A stretch of DNA of 37,482 nucleotides from Microcaldota archaeon. GTDB lineage: Archaea; Micrarchaeota; Micrarchaeia; Anstonellales; Anstonellaceae. A program made the position numbers and the translations under genes. Each line of letters begins with the position of its first letter. Position 1 is the first letter of the stretch. Of this stretch, positions 29,300-37,482 are shown piece after piece. The stretch is from assembly GCA_026414185.1 (NCBI GenBank), contig JAOAJL010000010.1, forward strand, positions 1-37,482, written 5' to 3'. The notes below the pieces were generated by a model that saw only the letters and a program-made list of their open reading frames with translations, did no database searches and had not been told where the DNA came from.

Positions 29300-30052
29300 T
29301 TAGTCGCTTTCTATCCTGGGGGCAAGATAGTAGACCACCTTGGCGCCCTCAACCTCGTATTCCATTTTCAGAGGCGCATTGCTTTTGAGGTATAGAGTCA
29401 GCGGCGAATTCTCAGGGCAAGCCTTGACCATGTCCACAAGGTATTCCAGCGGGAAGGTGGCTCGCGCAGGCTTGTTCATTTTCATCTCAATCACTTCCTC
29501 GGAATGCATCTCGCTCTCCTCAGTCAAATCCGTTGAGTCGCCATGGACCTCTATCGCGAAGCCCTTCTCAGTCGCTTCCAGGGTTATGTGGACGCCTACG
29601 AGCTCGGCATCCCGCAGACTTTCCCTGAAATGCCCGCCATTAACCTTGACAATCACATCATGCTGGACAGAGGGCTCCTTGGTCGCGCCAGCGGGCATGT
29701 CAAGAATTGGGACCTTGAAGCTTCTTTTCCTCTTTGTGCTTATGAACCTCAGCTGAACCTTGTTTTCCCCTTGCGATATCTCCAGCCTCTCCCCCTCTCT
29801 CACCCTGGAGAGTATCTTTGAAAGGTTGTCAAAGTTCAAGCCCACCTTGGCAGGCGGGAGTGGCGCCTCGTATTCGCTGAAAGAGCTGCTTGGCATGGAA
29901 AATGAGACCATCGCGACCTGCGAGGGGTCCATAGCCCTCAAAAACAGCCCATCCCTGCCAACCTCAAGCTGCCCTTCTGCAATCAGGTTCACAATGGCGT
30001 CAATTGCGTTCTTGTAGCGCCTCACATCGCCAACAACGAAACGAAAAGCCAT
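29300..30052 (-). CDS. pcn: DNA polymerase sliding clamp PCNA
   Basis: DGLFLRAMDPSQVAMVSFSMPSSSFSEY, GLNFDNLSKILSRVREGERLEI, PLTLYLKSNAPLKMEYEVEGAKVVYYLAPRIE. Start set to M4; TATA-like GGATAAATC about 27 nt upstream. Confidence 0.97.
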   Translation of the reverse strand: MAFRFVVGDVRRYKNAIDAIVNLIAEGQLEVGRDGLFLRAMDPSQVAMVSFSMPSSSFSEYEAPLPPAKVGLNFDNLSKILSRVREGERLEISQGENKVQLRFISTKRKRSFKVPILDMPAGATKEPSVQHDVIVKVNGGHFRESLRDAELVGVHITLEATEKGFAIEVHGDSTDLTEESEMHSEEVIEMKMNKPARATFPLEYLVDMVKACPENSPLTLYLKSNAPLKMEYEVEGAKVVYYLAPRIESD

Positions 30053-30119
30053 GGCAATCACTCTCCCAAGCGGGATTTATCCGCACAATATTTTAAACTT
30101 CCTCCCTTTCACCCTTCCC

Positions 30120-30830
30120 ATGACAAGAGCCCTATACCTGCAAGACTCCTACCTGAAAGCCTGCAGTGCGAAGGTGACCTTGGTTTTGGAAGGCAACGGC
30201 ATAGCCCTTGACCAGACGGTCTTTTATCCGACTGGCGGCGGTCAGCCCTGCGACACAGGCAGGCTAATCCGCGGCGGCGAGGAATTTCCGGTGGTTTCGG
30301 TGGCGAAAGCAGGCGGGGAAATAATCCACCGCACTGCAAAGGCGGGGCTGCAGGCTGGGGATGAGGTGCAGTGCGCAATTGACTGGGAGAGACGCTACCG
30401 CCTGATGCGCATGCACACCGCAGGGCATGTCCTCTCCGCCATAATGTATAAGGAAGCAGGAATCCTGATAACAGGCAACCAGCTTGGCGTGGATAAGACG
30501 CGCTTTGATTTCTCCATGGAGAACTTTGACCGCGCAGCGTTTGAGCTGCTTGTTGATGAGGCAAACCGCCAGATAGCAAGGAACCTGCCGGTGGAGATTT
30601 CCTTCCTTCCGCGGGACGAGGCGATGAAGATTGAGGGCGCAGTGAAGCTCGCATCAGCCCTCCCGCCTGAGATAAAGGAGCTTCGCATGGTGAGGATTGG
30701 CGACCTGGATTACCAGGCGGATGGCGGAACACACGTGCGCAACACAGGCGAGATTGGGAAAATAGTCTTTCTCTCAGCAGAAAACAAGGGCAGGAGCAAC
30801 CGCCGCATTACCTACGGGCTTGAGCCGTAA
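30120..30830 (+). CDS. alaX: Alanyl-tRNA editing protein AlaX
   Basis: VFYPTGGGQPCDTGRL, RMHTAGHVLSAIM (HxxxH), and GDLDYQADGGTHVRNTGEIG (CxxxH-type motif region). TATA-like AATATTTTAAAC about 25 nt upstream of ATG 30120. Confidence 0.95.
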   Translation: MTRALYLQDSYLKACSAKVTLVLEGNGIALDQTVFYPTGGGQPCDTGRLIRGGEEFPVVSVAKAGGEIIHRTAKAGLQAGDEVQCAIDWERRYRLMRMHTAGHVLSAIMYKEAGILITGNQLGVDKTRFDFSMENFDRAAFELLVDEANRQIARNLPVEISFLPRDEAMKIEGAVKLASALPPEIKELRMVRIGDLDYQADGGTHVRNTGEIGKIVFLSAENKGRSNRRITYGLEP

Positions 30831-30866
30831 GCCGACCAGCTTTCCAAGCCGAACAATTTATATATT

Positions 30867-30880
30867 TATATGCGCATATA
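30867..30880. promoter_or_regulatory. Putative ArsR operator palindrome within its own promoter
   Basis: TATATGCGCATATA, a perfect 14-bp palindrome, between TATA-like ATTTATATATTTA and the likely start (ATG 30888). Confidence 0.5.
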
Positions 30881-30887
30881 TGAATAT

Positions 30888-31148
30888 ATGGAGAGGGAAG
30901 CAAGGCTTTTCAGCGTCCTTTCCGACCCGCTTCGCCTTTCAATACTCAAGTCGCTTGCCTCAAAGAGGGGCTGCGTTTCCGAGCTTCAGGCGCGGACAGG
31001 GAAGGCGCAGCCGAACATAAGCCAGCACCTGCGGGTGCTTCGCGACTTCGGGCTTGTCTGCGCGCGGAAAGAAGGCAGAAAAGTGTGCTATTCCGTCTGC
31101 AAGCCACAGCTCAAAAAGCTTCTTGCGCTTGCAAAAAAAATAGCTTAG
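30888..31148 (+). CDS. ArsR-family winged-helix transcriptional regulator
   Basis: LFSVLSDPLRLSILKSLASKRGCVSELQARTGKAQPNISQHLRVLRDFGLVCARKEGRKVCYSVCKPQLKKLL. The ORF track starts at ATG 30870; M7 (30888) fits the promoter spacing better. Confidence 0.93.
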   Translation: MEREARLFSVLSDPLRLSILKSLASKRGCVSELQARTGKAQPNISQHLRVLRDFGLVCARKEGRKVCYSVCKPQLKKLLALAKKIA

Positions 31149-31158
31149 GAGTGGGAGG

Positions 31159-31419
31159 ATGATAGACGAAAATACTCTCAGGCAGCCGCAGGTGATAGTC
31201 TACAGCACCAAAACCTGCCCATACTGCATACTTGCCAAGCGCTACCTTTCAGAAAAGGGCGTCAAATACGTTGACTACGACGTAGGCGCAGACAGGGAAA
31301 AGGCGCTTGAGATGATGACAAAATCCGGGCAGATGGGCGTGCCAGTTCTTGACATAGGCGGAAGGATAATAGTGGGCTTTGACCGCGCCGCCATAGACGA
31401 GGCGCTTGCAGGCAGATAG
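31159..31419 (+). CDS. Glutaredoxin-like protein
   Basis: VIVYSTKTCPYCILAKRYLSEKGVKYVDYDV (CPYC), GVPVLDIGGRIIVGFD. SD GGGAGG just before the ATG. Confidence 0.94.
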   Translation: MIDENTLRQPQVIVYSTKTCPYCILAKRYLSEKGVKYVDYDVGADREKALEMMTKSGQMGVPVLDIGGRIIVGFDRAAIDEALAGR

Positions 31420-31457
31420 CCAAAAATTATAAAATGGCTCTCCTCGCCTAAAGGCTC

Positions 31458-32408
31458 ATGCTGAAGCAGTTCGCAGACTGGCTTGTCTATTCCATCCTTG
31501 GCGTTCCGCCTTCCAGCTCCCTTGGCGCGGCGCTCAATTTTTTCATCTACGACTCAATAAAGGTGACGGCGCTGCTGGCAATAGTCATTTTCGCAGTGGC
31601 GCTGGTGCGCAGCTTCATCACCCCGAAAAAAGTCCAGAAGTGGCTTGGGGGGAAGCGCGAGGGGGCTGGCAACGTGCTTGCCGCCTTGCTTGGCATCCCG
31701 ACGCCTTTTTGCTCATGCTCAGCCGTCCCTCTCTTCATCGGATTTGTTGAGGCGGGGGTTCCGCTTGGCGTCACCTTCTCCTTTCTCATAGCCTCGCCCC
31801 TCATAAACGAGATAGCCGCGACCATGCTTTTCGCCATGTTCGGCTGGGAGATTGCCCTGCTTTACATCCTCTCTGGCTTCGCCATCGCCGTTGCGGCTGG
31901 AATCATAATAGGAAGGCTCAAACTTGAAAAGGAAGTTGAGCCATTTGCCCGTGGGCAGAAGGCAAAGACGCAGCGCGAGAAAAGGATGGACTGGCGCCAG
32001 CGCATAAATTTCGCGGCAGGCGAGTCAAAGAGAATAACCCTCCGCGTCCTTCCCTTTCTGCTTTTCGGCATAGCCGTAGGCGCCCTCATTCACGGCTATG
32101 CCCCCTCTGACTTGCTGGCTGGCATAGCAGGCAAAGACAACCCCCTGGCAGTTCCGATAGCAGTCCTTGTCGGCATCCCCCTTTATTCCAATGCCGCCGG
32201 CATGGTCCCAATAGTGGGGGTTCTCATCTCCAAGGGGGTTGCAGTCGGCACTGCGCTTGCGTTCATGATGAGCGTTATAGGGCTTTCGCTTCCTGAGATG
32301 ATAATACTGCGCAAAGTGCTCAAGCCAAAGCTTCTTGCCGCCTTCGCAATAATCCTATTTGCAGCCTTCGTGCTGACGGGCTACATCTTCAACATCCTGC
32401 TTTCCTAA
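31458..32408 (+). CDS. Permease of the UPF0718/DUF318 (YraQ/ArsP-like) family
   Basis: LGIPTPFCSCSAVPLFIGFVEAGVPLGVTFSFLIASPLINEIA motif plus a second half with GIPLYSNAAGMVPIVGVLISKGVAVGTALAFMMS. Confidence 0.9.
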   Translation: MLKQFADWLVYSILGVPPSSSLGAALNFFIYDSIKVTALLAIVIFAVALVRSFITPKKVQKWLGGKREGAGNVLAALLGIPTPFCSCSAVPLFIGFVEAGVPLGVTFSFLIASPLINEIAATMLFAMFGWEIALLYILSGFAIAVAAGIIIGRLKLEKEVEPFARGQKAKTQREKRMDWRQRINFAAGESKRITLRVLPFLLFGIAVGALIHGYAPSDLLAGIAGKDNPLAVPIAVLVGIPLYSNAAGMVPIVGVLISKGVAVGTALAFMMSVIGLSLPEMIILRKVLKPKLLAAFAIILFAAFVLTGYIFNILLS

Positions 32409-33385
32409 CCCACGCCGCTTCCATTCCCGCCGATGGCGTAGTGCCTGTCGCAGCCTTCTGGCGTGGGTATGGCGGAAGGCGAAATGAAAAGCTTGAAGTA
32501 GCCAAGGTAGGGAATTGAGAAGATCACCTTCCCTTTGCTTCTTTCAATTTCAACCGGCCTGTTGCCAGCGCCAGTCCGCTCATCATACACCTGTATGTCA
32601 AAGACTGGATTGTTGTCCCCCTTTGTCAAGAGGTAGATGCTGCCGTTGCTTTCAACCTTCATAAATACGCGGTGGATGATGTCGCCCACCCTGGAATAAT
32701 ACTCGTCCGGCCGGGGGGCATAAACAGCCACGTCATTGCTGAAATTGGCGTAGTATCTCCTGCCGTTCACAGCCAGCCACACAACGCAAGGACCGTATTG
32801 TCTTGCCCCGCTTTTAGAGACTATCTCGCATTTAGCATAGCCAAACTCAAACTCCCCTTTCCTTTCGGTGAATGCTGAGGGATTGCGGACAAACTCGCTG
32901 CAAAGGGTATCCGCCGCCCTCTGCGCGCAGTGCGAATAGAGGGAGCCCTTCACCGTTGCGACAGGCTTTCCTTCGCGGTAGACCTTGGCATGCTCCATCC
33001 CTTCAAGGCTGCCGACCGTTTCCTGCGGAGCCCTTATTTCCCCGCCCGCAAGGACCACCATGTCCCCCCTGCTTATGTTCGGAAGCATGGAGCAGGAGAC
33101 AATGGCGTTTAGTGGCGAGGGCGTCTGCAGCACCCAGCCAAGACCGAACCACAGCCCCACAGCCAGAAAAACAGCAAAGAGCGTTTCTTTTATCTCCCTT
33201 GCAAACCCGTGCTGCCGCACGCCAAGCAGGAATTCAAGCGCAACCGCCCAGACTATCGTCAGCCCTGCAAGAAGCCCGAAATACCAGAGCCCTGAAAAAA
33301 GATAAAGCACGAAAAATAGGGCGATGAGGGCGTAGGCAACATCCGGGCGGGCAAAAAAAGAGCGACTTTCCTCCCTTCCCATCAT
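32405..33385 (-). CDS. S26 family signal peptidase (archaeal type I-like)
   Basis: N-terminal TM segments, VSCSMLPNISRGDMVVL (SxSMxP...GD), later VGDIIHRVFMKV (catalytic His region) and LLTKGDNNPVFD. Start at the MMGREE Met preferred; the ORF extends to 33451. Confidence 0.82.
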   Translation of the reverse strand: MMGREESRSFFARPDVAYALIALFFVLYLFSGLWYFGLLAGLTIVWAVALEFLLGVRQHGFAREIKETLFAVFLAVGLWFGLGWVLQTPSPLNAIVSCSMLPNISRGDMVVLAGGEIRAPQETVGSLEGMEHAKVYREGKPVATVKGSLYSHCAQRAADTLCSEFVRNPSAFTERKGEFEFGYAKCEIVSKSGARQYGPCVVWLAVNGRRYYANFSNDVAVYAPRPDEYYSRVGDIIHRVFMKVESNGSIYLLTKGDNNPVFDIQVYDERTGAGNRPVEIERSKGKVIFSIPYLGYFKLFISPSAIPTPEGCDRHYAIGGNGSGVG

Positions 33386-33401
33386 ACCGCCGCCGAAATC
33401 C

Positions 33402-33692
33402 CTACTTCGCCTTTGGCTTTTTTGCCTCTTTGAGCGCCTCCTTGAATTCATTCGCCTGCCTTTTGAGCTTCTTTATGGCAGAGCGCAGAGCGTGAAGCGC
33501 ACTCCCTTCCTTCACCCGAACCATCAATATCGGCGATGCAACCTGCGGATGATCCATCCTGCACGCCGCAAACTCCACCGACTTGTCTTCCAGCAGTGTT
33601 TCGGCAAGCGCATTCCCAAAGCTGTATTCCTCTCCCTTGAGCGCAACCTCAAGATATTCCTTCTCGTTTTTTATCACTTCCAATTCCATCAA
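33402..33692 (-). CDS. rpoL: DNA-directed RNA polymerase subunit L (Rpb11-like)
   Basis: MELEVIKNEKEYLEVALKGEEYSFGNALAETLLEDKSVEFAACRMDHPQVASPILMVRVKEG. Confidence 0.94.
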   Translation of the reverse strand: MMELEVIKNEKEYLEVALKGEEYSFGNALAETLLEDKSVEFAACRMDHPQVASPILMVRVKEGSALHALRSAIKKLKRQANEFKEALKEAKKPKAK

Positions 33693-33707
33693 AACCCCTC
33701 TTTCTTG

Positions 33708-34268
33708 TCAATACTGCACATCCGCCCTTCGGTAGTCGCTTGCAATCTTTCGGCTGTCCTTCTGGCCGCAGTTTTCGCATTTGAGCAGCCTTGCCTCAAG
33801 CTTGAGCGGATGGCGGCAGGACTTGCAGAAAGCCTTTATTGCCCCAAGGTTTTCGCCATCCGTTGAGAGCCTCATCTCGCCGTTTCTCTCATCAACTATC
33901 TTCGCCCTTATTATGTCGCCGATGCGGTATTCGTCCCTGACATTTTTTACAAACCCCTTCCTTATCATTGAGGCGTGCAAAACCGCATATTCATCCGTTT
34001 CCTCAAACCTGTCCTCACCCTGCCCCACGCGCATGCTCACCAGCGCAATCGGCTCCACGATGTTCTCAACCCTGCCGACAAAGACAGTCCCGACCCCAAG
34101 CTGGCGGAGGGATTTTTTCTGGCGCACCGAAAGCTTCCTTGCAGACTCAAAAACCTCGCCGGCGATTGAGGAGTAAATCCTCTCCCCTTCCACGTAAGTC
34201 CCGTCGCCCGCAAGATATTCCTCCTCCGTGCCGATGAAATCCCCTGGGACGACAAATTTCTTTTCCAT
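33708..34268 (-). CDS. Exosome complex RNA-binding protein Csl4
   Basis: FVVPGDFIGTEEEYLAGDGTYVEGERIYSSIAG N-terminal domain, S1-like RIGDIIRAKIVDERNGEMRLS, and C-terminal zinc ribbon CKSCRHPLKLEARLLKCENCGQ. Confidence 0.94.
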   Translation of the reverse strand: MEKKFVVPGDFIGTEEEYLAGDGTYVEGERIYSSIAGEVFESARKLSVRQKKSLRQLGVGTVFVGRVENIVEPIALVSMRVGQGEDRFEETDEYAVLHASMIRKGFVKNVRDEYRIGDIIRAKIVDERNGEMRLSTDGENLGAIKAFCKSCRHPLKLEARLLKCENCGQKDSRKIASDYRRADVQY

Positions 34269-34353
34269 AGGCATTCCCAGCCCAAACAGGCGCTTCTTTT
34301 CTGCATCGTCATATATTTAAATAGATTTTGCCAAAGCCTCTCAGTGAGGGCTT

Positions 34354-35601
34354 ATGGCGGCAAAGAAAAACAGGCTGGTTCTGTGCATTGACAGGGACAA
34401 CGACCTCTACGAGAAGGCGAGGATTTCAGGCCCTATAATCGGGCGGGAAGCCAACCTTGAGGCGGCAGTCAAGCTTGCTCTGGCAGACCCAACGGAAACA
34501 GATGCCAACACCATCTTCAGGGCGATAGGCATCTACGACTCCCTCCTCTCGGAATCCACGGCTCAGATAGCCACTCTGACCGGCGCCTCATCGCTTGGCT
34601 ATGCTGCCGACAGGGAGATTTCCGCCCAGCTTGAGCGGGTGCTTTCGGAGTTTCCCGCCGACTCCTGCATATTCGTCTCGGACGGCGCGTCAGACGAGCA
34701 GATGCTGCCCGTCATCCGCTCCCGCCTGAAAATAGACGGAGTGGAGATAGTGGTGATGAAGCAGGCAAAAGAGCTTGAAAAAACCTATTTCGTGATACTT
34801 GAAAAGCTAAAGGAGCCGCACTACGCGCGCATTGTGTTCGGCGTGCCAGCCCTTCTGCTTCTCCTGTTTGCCGCAAGCCGCTATTTCGGCTGGGGGCTTG
34901 AGTCCATCGCCGCGCTGTTCGCCGTTTACCTTGGCGCAAAGGCATTCGGGATAGAGGAGCGCCTGCTGCGCGAGATTTCAGCATTCAGATTCTCGGCTGA
35001 AAAGATATCAAGCATAGTCTACCTCTTCTTTTTCATCATGCTTCTGGTTTCGCTATGGGCTGCATTCCAGCGCTACAGCGAGGCGGTGGAGACGGGCTTG
35101 AGCGGAGTGAAGACAGCCGCCGTCATAGTCAAGACCCTTGCCAACCTCCTTGCCATCTCCTTCATGATACTCTTCGCAGGCAAGATGATTGACATAATAA
35201 ACGAGAAGGAGCAGCAGAGGCGCATTGAGCTTTCCAAGTTCGGGCTTTACGCGATAATGACAGTGATAGTCTGGTTCATGCTTTCCGTGGCGGCAGACTG
35301 GGTGCTCAACCTCTCCCCCCCATACGTTTCCTTCGCCGACTTCCTGTCTGCAATCTTCGCAAGCATGGTGCTGGGCTTTGTCGGAATCTGGGCAATGCGC
35401 TCCATCAAGTCGGACATAGTTTCGCGCATGAAGCTTGAAAGCAAGGAGCTTTTCTCCGAAAACGGGGTTTATATGGGAAAGATAATGGGTGTAGACCCAA
35501 AAGAATCAAAGATAATCTTCCGCTCTCCGCTTGGGCAGAAGCTGACGGTTTCCCTTGAGAACATAACCTCCGTCGGCGAGCGCGTGATGGTGAGGACTTA
35601 A
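34354..35601 (+). CDS. DUF373 family membrane protein
   Basis: [52 protein letters not shown] and [13 protein letters not shown], then multiple TM segments, as in DUF373 proteins. Confidence 0.85.
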   Translation: MAAKKNRLVLCIDRDNDLYEKARISGPIIGREANLEAAVKLALADPTETDANTIFRAIGIYDSLLSESTAQIATLTGASSLGYAADREISAQLERVLSEFPADSCIFVSDGASDEQMLPVIRSRLKIDGVEIVVMKQAKELEKTYFVILEKLKEPHYARIVFGVPALLLLLFAASRYFGWGLESIAALFAVYLGAKAFGIEERLLREISAFRFSAEKISSIVYLFFFIMLLVSLWAAFQRYSEAVETGLSGVKTAAVIVKTLANLLAISFMILFAGKMIDIINEKEQQRRIELSKFGLYAIMTVIVWFMLSVAADWVLNLSPPYVSFADFLSAIFASMVLGFVGIWAMRSIKSDIVSRMKLESKELFSENGVYMGKIMGVDPKESKIIFRSPLGQKLTVSLENITSVGERVMVRT

Positions 35602-37482
35602 CGGCTGGCTCCGGCAGACTTCCCAATTTTCAACAGTGCGCTCATCTTCCTGATAAGCTTCCTCTTTTTCTTCCCTTCCTCAAGGGCGTGGCGCAGCACC
35701 TCCACAAAATTGCTGACGGGGGTTATCTTTATCTTGCCCCGAAGCCTCGCCGAAAGGTGGATGTCCTCTACGTTGCTTTCCGGCACTATTATCTCCTTCA
35801 GCCCAGCTTCAATCGCCGCCTCCGTTTTCCCAGTGACCCCGCCAACAGGCAGGACCTCCCCGCGCACCGAAAGCGAGCCGGTCATGGCGACATCCTGCCT
35901 AACAGGTATGCCCTCCATCGCCGAAATTATGGCGACCGCAATTGAGATGGAAGCGGAATCCCCCTCCACACCCTCGTAAGTCTGCAGGAACTGGACGTGC
36001 ATGTCATACTGCGAAACGTCCTTTCCGATGTGCTTCTTTATTATCGCAGAGACGTTTTCCACCGCCTCTTTCGCGATGGTGCCGAGCTTGCCGGTGGCAA
36101 TCAGCTTGCCTTCTGCCTTGCTTGATGCGGGGGTTACCTCCGCGACGATGGGCATGACCAGCCCGGAAAGCGCATCACCCAGCACCGCCAGCCCGTTGAC
36201 CTTGCCGACACTGCTGCCCTCCGTGGAAAAAATCCTGTAGTCCTTCCTGTTCTCCACGAACCTGCGGCTAATCTGCTGTTCAAGGGTCTGCGCCACCTTC
36301 CGCGCCTTTATGACGTGCTCAGCCGTCACCACCTTTGCCCCCTCCTCATTTGCGATGTCCCCCGCGGCGCGCACAAGCCCGCCAAGCTCGCGCAGATTGA
36401 GCGATAGCCTCTTTTTCCTGCCTGCCATTCTGCGCGCCTCATCAATTACCTCAATGACTGCCTCGCGGGTGAAGTGCGGGATTTTCCCGTCCTTTTTGAC
36501 CTCTTGCGCTACAAACTGGACATACTTGTCCTCGTTTTCAGGCGTGTCCGGCATTGTGTCCTGGACGTATACCTCGTAGCCGTTCCCCCTAATTCTGCTT
36601 CGCAGGGCGGGGTGCATCCCCCTTATGTCCATCACATTGCCAGCCGCAACAAGGACAAAGTCGCAAGGCACCGGCTCGGTTTTCACAATCGCCCCGGAAG
36701 AATTCTCGCTCTGCCCGGTTATCGGGTATTTCTTCTCCTGCATGGCGGTGAGAAGCTCCTGCTGGCTTCTGGGACGCAGGGAGGCTATCTCGTCAATGAA
36801 AAGCACCCCCTTGTTTGAGCGGTGGATTGCCCCTGCCTCCACTCTCAAGTGGGCTGGCGTCCCAAGCCCGCCTGACTGCAGGGGGTCGTGTTTCACATCA
36901 CCCAAAAGAGCGCCAGCCTTCGCGCCAGTGGCGTCAACAAACGGCGCAGTCTTCCTTCCAGTGTTGTCCACGATAAGCTTCGGCTCGTTTGCCTCAAACA
37001 TCCCCATCCTTCTACCAAAGTTGTTGGTGAAGCGATAAAGCAAAAATAGGAAACCGAAGCCCAGAAGGATTGCAAGCACAAACCACTTGTTCTCATTTGA
37101 AAACTGCCCTGTCACATAAAGGAAGATTATCACCATTATAAGCCCGAAAAGGAAAGCCGTTCCGCCACCGCTTCCCGCCCTGCTTTGCATCATCTCCCTG
37201 CCCTTTGCCGCCTGCTGTATCATCCTGCCCTGCCCGATTTCCTCCTCTCCCTTTTCGCCTTTCTGCCCCTTAGGAGAAAACTGCCTCATCATCATCTTCA
37301 TCTGGTTCCAGGCGGCATAAAGCTGCGCAAGCTGCGGGTCGCGCCTTATCTCATCAGGCGAGGGGTAGGTCTTGACCACCCGCACGAGGGGGCGGTTCTC
37401 GTCGTTTGGGTTCGGATAAACCAGCACATCCGTAAGCTCTGTGGCGGGCATGAGCTCAGCCATAGCCTGCGCAAGCATGGAC
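35598..37482 (-). CDS. lonB: Archaeal membrane-anchored Lon protease (LonB type), N-terminus off the right edge
   Basis: Two TM segments in the AAA+ region ([37 protein letters not shown]), [12 protein letters not shown] (Walker B), [17 protein letters not shown] (catalytic Ser) and [21 protein letters not shown] (catalytic Lys). Confidence 0.95.
   Translation of the reverse strand, partial: SMLAQAMAELMPATELTDVLVYPNPNDENRPLVRVVKTYPSPDEIRRDPQLAQLYAAWNQMKMMMRQFSPKGQKGEKGEEEIGQGRMIQQAAKGREMMQSRAGSGGGTAFLFGLIMVIIFLYVTGQFSNENKWFVLAILLGFGFLFLLYRFTNNFGRRMGMFEANEPKLIVDNTGRKTAPFVDATGAKAGALLGDVKHDPLQSGGLGTPAHLRVEAGAIHRSNKGVLFIDEIASLRPRSQQELLTAMQEKKYPITGQSENSSGAIVKTEPVPCDFVLVAAGNVMDIRGMHPALRSRIRGNGYEVYVQDTMPDTPENEDKYVQFVAQEVKKDGKIPHFTREAVIEVIDEARRMAGRKKRLSLNLRELGGLVRAAGDIANEEGAKVVTAEHVIKARKVAQTLEQQISRRFVENRKDYRIFSTEGSSVGKVNGLAVLGDALSGLVMPIVAEVTPASSKAEGKLIATGKLGTIAKEAVENVSAIIKKHIGKDVSQYDMHVQFLQTYEGVEGDSASISIAVAIISAMEGIPVRQDVAMTGSLSVRGEVLPVGGVTGKTEAAIEAGLKEIIVPESNVEDIHLSARLRGKIKITPVSNFVEVLRHALEEGKKKRKLIRKMSALLKIGKSAGASR

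Overview
The window is a gene-dense archaeal chromosome segment. Most genes are leaderless or have short 5' leaders with TATA boxes about 25 nt upstream. The informational genes are archaeal: MCM, PCNA, aIF2-gamma, S6e, RpoL, Csl4, LonB and RtcB. A DPANN-type lineage is possible but not proven. It also carries genes of bacterial flavour: gyrB-gyrA, class II NrdJ, PdxS/PdxT and HtpX. There is one tRNA-Arg(CCG). I saw no CRISPR array, transposon, rRNA or intein, and this looks like core genome rather than a mobile island. The observations most worth a second look are: (1) two NrdR-box-like palindromes 32 bp apart (centre to centre) upstream of nrdJ; (2) a long gyrBA leader with repeated start-codon contexts and two tiny uORFs; (3) an unannotated 46-aa, 8-cysteine mini-protein behind aIF2-gamma; (4) an 799-aa ORF after mcm that I cannot assign; (5) an ArsR-glutaredoxin-permease cassette with a palindrome in its promoter; (6) an AT-rich ORF with two in-frame tandem repeats; (7) four convergent gene pairs whose stop codons overlap in CTAG/CTAA/TTAA. 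All calls come from reading the sequence and from family knowledge; no searches were run.
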